Of a DNA stretch of 64,000 nucleotides, positions 34,541 to 44,200 are shown one piece after another (position 1 is the first letter of the stretch; every line of letters begins with the position of its first letter). This DNA comes from Colias croceus (taxonomy: Eukaryota > Arthropoda > Insecta > Lepidoptera > Pieridae). Made by a program: the position numbers and the translations under genes. The notes beneath the pieces are model-generated. The model was not told the DNA's origin, did no database searches, and saw nothing but the letters and a program-made list of their open reading frames with translations. The stretch covers positions 868,001 through 932,000 of the forward strand of contig NC_059555.1 in NCBI RefSeq assembly GCF_905220415.1, given 5' to 3'.

Positions 34541-36332
34541 AATTTTTTTAATCACATATTTGGGTTTGGTATCGATCCAGTAACACCCCCTGCTAGTTAT
34601 TTTTTCAATATTTTCAATGTACAGAATTGACCCTTCTACAGATTTATTATATGTATAGACTAGCTGAGCCCCGTGGTTTCACCCGCGTGGCTCAGCTCCT
34701 GTAGTCTTAGCTTTAGTATAGCCTATAGCCTTCCTCGATAAATGAACTTTCTAACAGCGAAAGAATTTTTCAAATCGGACCAGTAGTTCCCGAGATTAGC
34801 GCGTTCAAACAAACAAACAAACTCTTCAGCTTTATAATATTAGTATAGATTTTTTCACAATTGAAACATATAATTACTAATTACTAACGTTTCCCAATAT
34901 TTAACAGCTATATAATGTTTTTTAAAATCTATTTTTTACAAAAATCTCTTCTTTCCAGGCGGTAGACAAGGACAAGTCGGGTTACATTTCAGTGAATGAA
35001 TTCAAACTGTTCTACAAATGTCTCGGCCTGAGCAACGAACACGCGGCCATCGCGTTTGCAGTTATCGATATTAATGGAGTAAGTTAACAAAATATACAAT
35101 ATAATCCATACTTACTAATATAATAAATGTGAAAGTAACTCTGTCTGTCTGTTACTTAATCACGCCTTAACTACTGAACCAATTTGAATGAAATTTGGTA
35201 TAGAGATATTTTGATACCCGAAATCCCACGGGAACGGGATTTTCTTTGACTGCGCGGGCGATGCCGCGGGTGGAAGGCTAGTTATGAATATATAATTTTG
35301 AGTGTCTGTTAATTATAGTTAATCGATTTTTTCAAATTTGATTATCTATATGGATACCAAAATAGTTATTTTTACAATAGCTGTTCGTCAGTTTATTTGT
35401 GCTGGCTAATCTCTGGAATGGCTGCACCAATTTTGACGTGACTTTCATTGACAGATAGCCCATATAACAAGGAGTTGCGCTACTTTTTATTCTGATGTTT
35501 CATAAGGATCAGGAACAGTATTAAAAGGAAAAACTCATTTACGCGGGTGAAACCGCGGGGCGTGGCTAGTTATAAATAAGAAGATGTGGATAGTTTAACA
35601 ACACAATATTTTAATCTTCAAAAACGGCACACTAACGCATACATACAAGCTTTACCAGCTGGTCCGCATGTAAAAGCAAGTATTTTTATAGCTTATGTGT
35701 TATTCTGGTATATAAGCTACATCACTGGCAAATATCATCAAAATCAGTTTAGTAGTTTTCATGTAGGTTTCAGTTTAGTAGTAAACATGTATACATACAT
35801 TAATCTATCGACCTCCCTCGCGTGGTCAAGTGAAATTAAAATAATAGCGCCATCTATCGGACTTTTTGCAATAATTTACATAAATAAGAAAATCATAATT
35901 TACTAGAAGACTAGATTTCCGCTTAGTTCCCGTTCCCGTGGGATTTCCGAGATAAAACCTATCCTATGTGTTAATCCAAGTTACCCTCTATATGTGTGCT
36001 AAATTTCATTGTAATGGGTTCAGTAGTATTTGCATGAAAGAGTAACACACACACACATCCTCACAAACTTTCGCATTTATAACATTAGTAGGATTTTTCT
36101 CATGAACAAAATGTTTCACTGCTGTAAAAAGGATAACAAAAAAAATATCAATAAAACATCTCATTCGTAGTTATGGAAATTTTGTTAAAAATAATTAATA
36201 ATATATTTTTTTTTATTTCAGGATGGAAAATTATCATTGAAGGAATTTGTGAATCTTGGCAAAGATTTCTTCTACACAGAGGACGAGACTAGAGTTTCCA
36301 AAATGTTTTGGGGACCATTGATTGATGTTTAA
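26702..36332 (+). CDS. Sarcoplasmic calcium-binding protein-like EF-hand protein
   Basis: Six coding exons: 26702-26800, 31863-32042, 32594-32755, 33467-33607, 34959-35078, 36222-36332; all introns are phase 0 with GT-AG borders, giving 270 residues. Three canonical EF-hand loops are visible: DVDKDGLISFND (exon 3), DKDKSGYISVNE (exon 5) and, across the exon 5-6 junction, DINGDGKLSLKE; the exon 4 hand (DPYNYVTVEQYL) is degenerate. The order and the ending VSKMFWGPLIDV fit the invertebrate sarcoplasmic calcium-binding / calexcitin-like family, cytosolic Ca2+ buffers of muscle and neurons. Two additions precede the EF core: a basic 33-residue N-terminus (MAFSLSRLAMRVGAFN...) that could be a mitochondrial targeting peptide, and exon 2, which contains a Ser-Asp repeat (DSDSDSDSD). 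The exact orthologue is not certain. Confidence 0.88.
27564..28042 (+). mobile_element. Helitron-like element with (GTCT)n, copy 3
   Basis: Longest copy of the family, with nine or more GTCT units and an extra internal segment (GTATTTGGGTCCAATAGATA) missing from the 4392 copy. Ends GGCGGAAGCTAGT. In intron 1 of the EF-hand gene. Confidence 0.8.
28331..28546 (+). mobile_element. Helitron-like element (AAGCTGAAGAG family), copy 1
   Basis: Starts TCTAAACTAATATTATAAAG, contains CGCGCTAATCTCATGAAC and GTGAAACCGCGGGG, and ends ACAGCTAGT. Other copies: 34660-34855 (-), 39411-39609 (+), 43496-43693 (-), 47025-47233 (+), 58355-58548 (-), and a 3' fragment at 31655-31731 (+). Confidence 0.75.
29864..30090 (+). 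mobile_element. MITE with GAAGTGAAACTTC ends, copy 2
   Basis: Same family as 23594-23804, here on the plus strand. An open frame through it is produced by the element and is not a gene. Confidence 0.75.
31351..31605 (+). mobile_element. TIR repeat with AACCGACTTC ends, copy 2
   Basis: Begins TTAACCGACTTCAAAAAAAA and ends TTTGAAGTCGGTTGTT. Opposite orientation to the copy at 14838-15105. Confidence 0.75.
31655..31731 (+). mobile_element. 3' fragment of AAGCTGAAGAG-family Helitron-like element
   Basis: Contains CGCTAAGACCAAGAGGAGCG and GTGAAACCGTGAAG and ends GCAGCTAGTA. It lies about 130 bases before exon 2 of the EF-hand gene. Confidence 0.6.
32172..32568 (+). repeat. Dispersed intronic repeat ACTTTAAAAGAAATGC
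   Basis: The motif ACTTTAAAAGAAATGC or a close variant occurs about eight times at irregular spacing (near 32173, 32221, 32245, 32371, 32391, 32472, 32513, 32552) in the intron between exons 2 and 3 of the EF-hand gene. It is an imperfect, decayed tandem array; the last copy is ~35 bases from the exon 3 acceptor. Confidence 0.7.
32810..32998 (-). mobile_element. MITE with GAAGTGAAACTTC ends, copy 3
   Basis: Starts GAAGTGAAACTTTTTTATCG and ends AAGAAGTTTCACTTCTTACG, in intron 3 of the EF-hand gene. Confidence 0.75.
33219..33502 (+). repeat. Four tandem copies of exon 4's 3' splice site
   Basis: An 82-83 bp unit starts at 33219, 33302, 33385 and 33467. Each unit contains an AG acceptor, the first ~36 nt of exon 4 (CTAACATGGGAGGAACA... 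to GACCCGTACAA) and an AGCAAAATCGTA-to-TTTTT spacer that supplies the next unit's pyrimidine tract. Only the last copy continues into the full exon. Copies 1 and 2 carry in-frame stops (TAG and TAA). Confidence 0.9.
34012..34181 (-). mobile_element. Helitron-like element (GTGACACGAGATT family)
   Basis: ACTAGTGGTTCGCCCCGGCT at one end and CACGAGATTTATAATATATA at the other. A related plus-strand copy is at 43968-44144. Confidence 0.65.
34182..34659 (-). mobile_element. Helitron-like element with (GACA)n, copy 4
   Basis: Full-length reverse copy of the 27564-28042 unit, directly abutting the elements on both sides. Confidence 0.8.
34660..34855 (-). mobile_element. Helitron-like element (AAGCTGAAGAG family), copy 2
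   Basis: Reverse orientation: CTAGCTGAGCCCCGTGG at one end, TTTATAATATTAGTATAGAT at the other. Confidence 0.75.
35105..35281 (+). mobile_element. Short Helitron-like element
   Basis: ACTAATATAATAAATGTGAAAG to GGGTGGAAGGCTAGT with a short GTCT tract. It starts ~25 bases after the donor of EF-hand exon 5. Confidence 0.7.
35915..36092 (-). mobile_element. Short Helitron-like element, reverse
   Basis: CTAGATTTCCGCTTAGTTCC to TTTCGCATTTATAACATTAG; it is the reverse complement of the ATTATAAATGCGAAAG type. Confidence 0.6.
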
Positions 36333-36444
36333 TATGATTTTACTAATAAATAATAAATATTATATAAGAAATATAAATAATCAGTGACGATTTTAGAATT
36401 AAGTAAATAGTTATGCAATGTATTAAAAAGATAAGGCGAATCTC

Positions 36445-36450
36445 AATAAA
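36445..36450 (+). terminator. Poly(A) signal of EF-hand gene
   Basis: AATAAA 113 bases after the stop codon, followed by an AT-rich then T-rich stretch. Confidence 0.7.
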
Positions 36451-37836
36451 ACTTTAAAAATTATTTGTTTTTTTTATTCATCCGTCATTCACGATCATCA
36501 TTCTGGCAATGAATCATGAATTATCGTCAATTTTAGTTATTTTGAAAAAAAGAAAAAGAAAAAAGCTTTATTGCCAACAAAAACCTATTCTTTAAACATT
36601 TATTTTCTCAAAACATTTATTTAACTTATTTAAAATAAGCCAACATTTCAAACCCTTTCCTAAAATTTTAAGTATCGAGAATATAATGTGTCAAGCTGAA
36701 AGGCCGAAAACGCTCATGAGCAAAGAATATACTACTCACCTTCGGCGAGCTCATGAGTCAAAAAATATCTTACAAAGCGTGGTGGTCAAAACTCAAAACA
36801 TTTATTTATTCAATTTTCAATATATACTTCTTCTAGAAGAACTTTTGAATCGTCATACCATAGTTTTGCCATTCTATTACCACCAGCAATAGATTCACAC
36901 CGTTAAACGCGTGACAATCACAGAAAGTTATAGGTCACTAAATAGCCATATTCGTGTCTTGACTGATACCTACGCTTTTCTACTATAAATACGAGAAGCG
37001 ACGAGAGTTATATTATATTCAGCGAGAATTCTAATCAGTTCAGCATTTAAAGATGTGTTAAAATTAAGTTAAGGTTAACGTTAAAGTTAATGTTAAAGTC
37101 AAAGTTTAAGTTAAAGTTAAAGTTTCGTATATTGTGTCAGTGAGCAATTGTTATCATCCTCTATTACCTATGTGAATTGAATCTTCATTCATAGCCATTG
37201 TGTTGAAATTGTAAACTCATGAACGGGGATAATTTTCTAAGTATAGGTATAAAAAATGTGTAACTCATTACGACATGTGACAATTATGCAAATTAATTTA
37301 TTAAAATTGCAGCATAAATGAAGCGTTATTTCAATTTTAATATGTATTCGCTCTTAAAATTGTATAGAAAATGGGTGTGTACTAAAATCAGAATCTAATT
37401 TTTCAGTTTAGCAAGAATGAAAGTTTAGGAATAGAAAGTTAATAATAGAAAGTTTCAGAATGCTCCTCAGTGATTAATCTGAAAATTACAGAAACTGTAA
37501 AATTTGAATGTGTATGGAGCATGGTAATATAGTATGATATTCGGGCCTTTCTGAATTAATTATATGAATGCAAAGAATTTGTAACAAACTTATGTATTGT
37601 TTGTAACATGCTTATGCTTGTAATGGAATAAGTATAAATTTTTCCCTTCTATTTAATATTATTGATAATACTGAATTTTTAAGAAATGTATGAGGTACGC
37701 TAATTGCCTTGCCAAAAAATTAAGGCTCTGAATTTAGATTGAAGCCGTGGGAGGCTAGCCTAATCATTGTTTTTAATATAAGCAGCAGTTATTAGGATGA
37801 CGTTTGGAAAATAAAGACAAATATCAAAAAATACCA
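36451..37836. other. Intergenic region between convergent genes
   Basis: No gene recognised. At 36983-37060 a TATA-like CTATAAATACGAG is followed ~35 bases later by TTCAGCGAG and TCAGTTCAGC, which could be a promoter or a solo LTR remnant. At 37065-37130 a degenerate GTTAAA/GTTAAAG hexamer repeats about ten times. Confidence 0.4.
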
Positions 37837-37842
37837 TTTATT
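37837..37842 (-). terminator. Poly(A) signal of Nup88
   Basis: TTTATT on the plus strand (AATAAA on the gene strand) about 370 bases downstream of the Nup88 stop codon. It is followed on the gene strand by TGGTATTTTTTGATATTTG. Confidence 0.5.
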
Positions 37843-38212
37843 CCAATTTCAATACAAAACTCAACAATTACACAAGTTCTTACATTACGTGCTTACAACT
37901 AAAAAGGGCTCTCTAAGTCTCTAGTCAAAAGTAATTAATTTATACAAAGTTTTCAATACACATCTATTATAAATCTTAATTAAAGAAAAGGATGTAGGAA
38001 AAAAAAAAAAGAAAGTTTAATCTTCGCAAAAAAAAAATAGAAATTATTCTCAGCAAAAAAACATTTGTCAATTTATATTAACATTAGAAAAAGAAAAAAA
38101 AAATACGAACTGGCTCTACTGATTTTTAAAGTTTTAATACAATACTATAATTTATGACATTCTGACAAACTTACATACAAATTTTAGTCAATACTTATAA
38201 ATAAACTTAATA

Positions 38213-41200
38213 TTACACTACTCCGAGCTGGTCCTTCAGTAGTTTGGTTTCTTCGATAATTGTAGAAATTTGGTTTGTCCTGAAAATATAAAAAATGTTT
38301 TAAAAATTAACAAAATAGGGTTTGAATTTACAAATTGTCCATAATATATTAAGGAGGGGAATTTAAAGTCACGAAAAAAAAAAGGATTTTTTTTTGGTAA
38401 AAAAGGGAATAAATACTGTGATTTTCGAATACGAAGGTTTAAATGTTTAGTATACACTCAAAATATAGTACATATTTTAATGATATAAGATAATAAATTA
38501 TCACTACATAGTATAAAACAAAGTCGCATTGAGCCAGTCCACACGGCGCGTTGCGTCGACGTAGCGTTGTCGCTGCGTCGTTTTACATACAAAAAAAATG
38601 TGTGCGTGTACTAGAGTACACACGTTAGAAGTGAAACTTAGGGATAAGAAAAAGTTGGCGCGTAACGCAAAAATGTTACACTAAATTTTTGTCCAACCCC
38701 GATAAAGAAGTTTCACTTCAATAACCAAGGTGTTCACACGTGACGGACAGCAGCCCCCGAGACGACGCGGGAGGGGGTGTACTCATTCATCATTGCGACG
38801 TCAGAGCGGCAGCGCTCAGTTGCTTGTGCGTTGATATGGAGGATACACGCAAGCTCATTTCACGGACGGAACGTTAAAGGTACAAGTCCGAGACGGGCCG
38901 CAGACCGCAAACTGCAACAGCAAACTGCAAGCGACATCACTTGTTTCTATGAACATCTATGAATCGCTGCGCGTTGCGTCTGCAGGCAGCAGTGTCGCCG
39001 CGCTTGGAATCAATTTCATAGATGTTCATAGAAACAAGTGGTGTCGCTTGCAGTTTGCTGTTGCAGTTTGCGGTCTGCGGCCCGTCTCGGACTTGTACCT
39101 TAAGACTGCGTCGTAGTAACGCTGCGATGGCGCAGCGCCCGTGTGGCCGGCTATGCGTCAAAATATTTGCGTTACGACGACGCAACGCAACGCGCCGTGT
39201 GGACTGGCTCTTTCTCTGTCCCTTTGTATGCTTAAATCTTTAAAACTACGCAACGGATTTTGATGCGTTTTTTTTAAATAGATATGAGTGATTCAAGAGG
39301 AAGGTTTTAGTATATAATTTATTAGGTTTTAGACAAAGCGGGCGAAGCCGCGGGAGTTAAACTAGTAAAACATAAATGATACTTTTAATTCAGGAATGTT
39401 AATCTATATTCTATACTAATATTATAAAGCTAAAGAGTTTGTATGTTTGTTTGTTTCAACGCGCTAATCTCGGGAACTACTGGTCCGATTTGAAAAATTC
39501 TTTCGGTGTTAGATAGCCTATTTATCGAGGAAGGTTATAGGCTATATAAGATCACGCTAAGACCAACAGGAGTGGAGCCACGGGGGTGAAACCGCGCGGA
39601 GCAGCTAGTTAATTATATTATACATACTGTTGTTGCAAAATGGATGATATGGTGTCACTGTGCGACTTGCCAAGAGCTATGTCCTTCTTCTTATAGTCTT
39701 CACGCCATTCCTTTAGCTGAAACATACAAAGTAACAAATACAAATTAATAAAAGTATTAATTTTTAAGTTAAAATAAGGTTCATTAGTCAGTTGGTTTAG
39801 TGACTTCATACGTAATTTCCTAAAAACCTTTTTAAAAACATTCTAAACTATCTATTTTAGACTTCGTAAAGTATCTAGAGTGTCTTTTTAGGATGGAAAT
39901 TAATCGTCGTGGTTTTGTTTATTGTATAAATACAAATCAACAGTTTTTTTAGATTATATACCGTTAATGTAAGTAGGGAAGAGCAAAGGTCCCAAGTGCG
40001 AACCTTGGGGCACCCAAAACGTATAATTACACACTCTTTTCTTACTCACTTTTATTTTGTTGTTGTTTACTTTCTAACACTAAAAATACTAGATTATAGA
40101 TATTTGACAGTTGAAACTGCTAATACGATACGAATAGTGTATCATATCGTTTGCCTCGATAAAAACCATAGGTAACAATATTGATATATCTTGCTAGTAC
40201 GGAGGCCACCCTTACAAGCTGCAGCTGCATTTCTCGTGCTCCTGATGCATTACCTGTGCTTCTGCTGCATTACCTGTTCTTCTGCTGCATTACCTGTGCT
40301 TCTGCTGCATTACCTGTGCTTCTGTTGCATTACCTGTGCTTTTGCTGCATTAGCAGTGCTTCTGCTGCATTTATCGTGCTTCTGCTGCATTTATCGTGCT
40401 TCTGCTGCATTTCTTGTACTCCTGGTGCATTACCTATGCTTTTCGTACTTTTCTTGTGGTCTTGGTGCATTACCTGTGCTTCTGCTGCATTACCTGTTCT
40501 TCTGCTGCATTACCTGTGCTTCTGCTGCATTACCTGTGCTTCTGTTGCATTACCTGTGCTTTTGCTGCATTAGCAGTGCTTCTGCTGCATTTATCGTGCT
40601 TCTGCTGCATTTATCGTGCTTCTGCTGCATTTCTTGTACTCCTGGTGCATTACCTATGCTTTTCGTACTTTTCTTGTGGTCTTGGTGCATTTCATGTGCT
40701 TCTGCAGCATTTCTTGTGCTCCTGGTGCATTACCTGTGCTTCTGCTGCATTACTTGTGCTTCTGCTGCATTTCTCGTGCTCCTGGTGCATTACCTGTGCT
40801 TCTGCTGCATTACTTGTGCTTCTGCTGCATTTCTCAAGCTCCTGGTGCATTACCTGTGCTTCTGCTGCATTACTTGTGCTTCTGCTGCATTTCTCGTGCT
40901 CCTGGTGCATTACCTGTGCTTCTGCTGCATTACTTGTGCTTCTGCTGCATTTCTCGTGCTCCTGGTGCATTACCTGTGCTTCTGCTGCATTACTTGTGCT
41001 TCTGCTGCATTTCTCAAGCTCCTGGTGCATTACCTGTGCTTCTGCTGCATTACTTGTGCTTCTGCTGCATTTCTCGTGCTCCTGGTGCATTACCTGTGCT
41101 TCTGCTGCATTACTTGTGCTTCTGCTGCATTTCTCGTGCTCCTGGTGCATTACCTGTGCTTCTGCTGCATTACTTGTCCTTCTGCTGCATTTCTCGTGCT

Positions 41201-44200
41201 CCTGGTGCATTACCTGTGCTTCTGCTGCATTACTTGTGCTTCTGCTGCATTTCTCGTGCTCCTGGTGCATTACCTATGCTTCTGCTGTATTACCTGTGCT
41301 TCTGCTGCATTACCTGTTCTTCTGCTGCATTAGCAGTGCTTCTGCTGCATTTATCGTGCTTATGCTGCATCTCTCGTGCTTCATCTTTTGTGCTGCTAGA
41401 ACATATTACCTGCTGATGCTGCACATACCGTCTGCAGGTAGGTATCAGCGTGGTCTCTCAGCGTGCGGCTGGTTGCCAGCATCTGTGCAGCTCGCTGGCG
41501 ATAGCTCTCCAGCTGCTGCAACATCTCCCGCTCTTGCGGGCTGCTGCTGCTGTGCGAACGCAAATGGCGGATCACTGATGAACACCTGGAAACAGAGAAA
41601 TTATAAGAGTAGAAATGAAACAACACAAAAGTGTTGCAATTAGTGTTGCGGGAAGTTGATTGAATTTTCCGGTTTTGGGTCTTGAAATATTTTCAAATGT
41701 TTCAAATCAAAGAGCATCTTCGTGTTAATATTATTAATATTATCAATATTATTAAATTATAATATAGTGATAAGTTCTACCTTTCTTTAATTTCTTCCTG
41801 ACGTTTTTCGGCCAAATTCCTCTTTTCTAGTAGAACTGCAGATTGCAACTGTACGTTTTCTATGTCATTCTGAAAACACAAATTACATTATAACAAAAAT
41901 ATTAGTATATTAACTTATTTATTAAAAAAAATATTCAAATGTCACAGGGCGGAAAGTAAAAAACGTGACGTGACGTCGTAACTCTGCTTAATACGCATAT
42001 AGGCAGAGTTTTGCTTCAAACAAAATGAGCGTGATTGTGAGTCTAGTTGTTTATAACACTAATTACTAGTTGTTCATTCCCGGCTTTCTCCACACTCACC
42101 CGCCTCCAAAGCACCAATTTACCAAATAGCACTGCTGCAGCAACTGAGACTTATAATTATTCACTAAATCTGGGACTCCATCTCTTTTTCTACACCTACC
42201 CCGCTTCTAAAGCACAGATTTGCCCAATATTTCGCCAAAACCACACAAAGGGCATTGAAACTTTCTGGCATATCAACCCGGCCGCCATCCTATCTATCCA
42301 TACATACCACTTCAATCGTGCGCCGCGATTTTGAAAAAAAATCAAAATGGCGGCAGGTCGATATGCCAGCGTCCATACAAAAAGTTTCAAACCCCTTTTA
42401 TCCACTTTTTTATCCCGAGAAATTTCCCTATTTTCCCATAATTTCACCTGCACTTCCCGATGCCAGGTCTGCTGTTGCTGCTGCAACGCTCGCAGTGCTG
42501 CCAACTTGGTGAGAACAGCTGCACCGGCGCGTTGTTGGCGAGACATGTACTGTTCCCGGAGTTTCACCGTCGCGGTAGTTAATAGCTGGAAGAAGTATTA
42601 AGAAACATGATATAAAATAGAAATAAGAAAATGTGCATGAAACACTCCCATTATAGTATGAAATATGAACATTCCAAACATTTAATGTGAAAGGTTTTGC
42701 TTTTCTATTTGATTTTGTGTTTTAATTACTTCGCAAATTTTAATGAAAGTTCATTTAGAAGCTGTAAAAAGAGCTCGATGTGGCATACAATGGTATTCCA
42801 TAACGAGGGTATCATTTCGAACATTTGCTTTGAATACAAAATGTATGGGAAATCAAATGTATGGGAGCGTTTCATGTTTTTGGATATTTCTCGTTTTATT
42901 AAAAAAAAAAGATATTATTGTCATTTTACTCATTAGGTATAATACTTCAGTTAATTTTTTTTGATATCTGCAATAGTTACGGAATAATCGCCTGTGCACA
43001 CTTAACGATTACACCCTGTATATAAAACTAACCTCCAAGCACTCTTTAGGGCTGGGTTCCACATTCTTGTTCATCTTCAGTAACGGCTGCGACACTTCCC
43101 GACTCAATATCTCTTGAATTATCGTCGTGAATGATAATTTTTGGCGCTGGGGAACAAAAATAATTTTAAATATGACTTATTTCATATTTCACGAAGTCCT
43201 ATTAATACAAATTAATTATTCTTTTGTCTCATAATAGACCTAGTTTTGTTCAACAATTTAAATATCACTACATAGTATAAAACAAAGTCGCTTTCTCTGT
43301 CCCTATGTGCCTTTGTATGCTTAAATCTTTAAAACTACGTAACGGATGATGCGGTTTTTTCTAATAGATAGAGTGATTCAAGAGGAAGGTTTTAGTACAT
43401 AATTTGTAAGGTTTTAAGCAAAGCGGGCGAAGCCGCGGGCGGAAAGCTAATATTAAAGAATTAATTGATGAATCAAAAATAAAACATTTATCATACACTA
43501 GCTGTGCCGCGCGGTTTCACCCGCATTGCTCCGCTCCTGTTGGTCTTAGCGTGTTGATATAAAGCACATAGCCTTCCTCGATAAATATACTATCTAACAC
43601 CGAAAGAATTTTTCAGATCGGACCAGTAGTTCCTGAGATTAGCGCGTTCCAACAAACAAACAAACTCTTCAGCTTTATAAGATAAGTATAGATTTCTTAC
43701 AAGCATAAGACGAAAAAGAGAAATATTACCTCTTTAAGTATTTTATTAATATCGTCATCGTCCAACGACGGATTCTTCAGTTGCAGCTGTTTGAACAGCT
43801 GGTCCTCCAGGTCGTATGGCTCTAAGCTCCTGGAAAAATAAAAAGAAAATTAAATAAATACTGAAGACTTTTTTTCTTAATAAAAAAAGGAATGCAGTTC
43901 AATAGTTACTAGTTGTTTCGGAAATCATAGACTTTTTGTTTGATTATTTACTCTATACATCTTAATATATATAAATCTCGTGTCACAATGTTTGTCCTCA
44001 ATGGACGCCTAAACCACTTAACCGATTATAATAAAATTCGCACACCATGTGCAGTTCGATCCAACTTGAGAGATAGGATAGTTTAAATATCAAATCGTTT
44101 TAGACAAAGCGGGCGAAGCCGCGGCCGGTAAGCTAGTTTATTATATAACTAGCTTCCACCCGCGACTCCGTCAGCGCGGATGTCGGTCTTCGCGTGGATG

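Larger units (their letters stand above)
38531..39210. mobile_element. TIR element with GAGCCAGTCCACACGG ends, nested
   Basis: Inverted termini GAGCCAGTCCACACGGCGCG and CGCGCCGTGTGGACTGGCTC enclose 680 bp. Flanking ATT/TTT suggests a 3-bp target duplication, as in PIF/Harbinger elements, though the copies differ by one base. Inside lie a GAAGTGAAACTTC MITE (38599-38720) and a second large inverted repeat (38877-39101). Confidence 0.8.
38505..39366 (+). mobile_element. Helitron-like element split by a TIR insertion
   Basis: The family copy at 43265-43450 is continuous; here the same sequence is split after AACAAAGTCGC at about 38530 and resumes at TTTCTCTGTCCC at about 39211. It ends GCCGCGGGAGTTAAACTAGT. 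Confidence 0.75.

Noticed and set aside
36983..37130. Promoter of an unannotated plus-strand gene (TATA-like CTATAAATAC)
   Set aside because: No coding sequence follows; kept only as a note on the intergenic region.
40201..41395. CRISPR-like regular repeat array
   Set aside because: There are no unique spacers; monomers are contiguous and related, and the DNA is animal nuclear.
40181..41643. Long open frames (up to 415 codons, both strands) of LLLHYLCFCC or MHQEHEKCSRS type repeats
   Set aside because: They are produced by a 20/60-bp minisatellite whose period keeps frames open; several frames encode the same peptide, and the array lies in a Nup88 intron.
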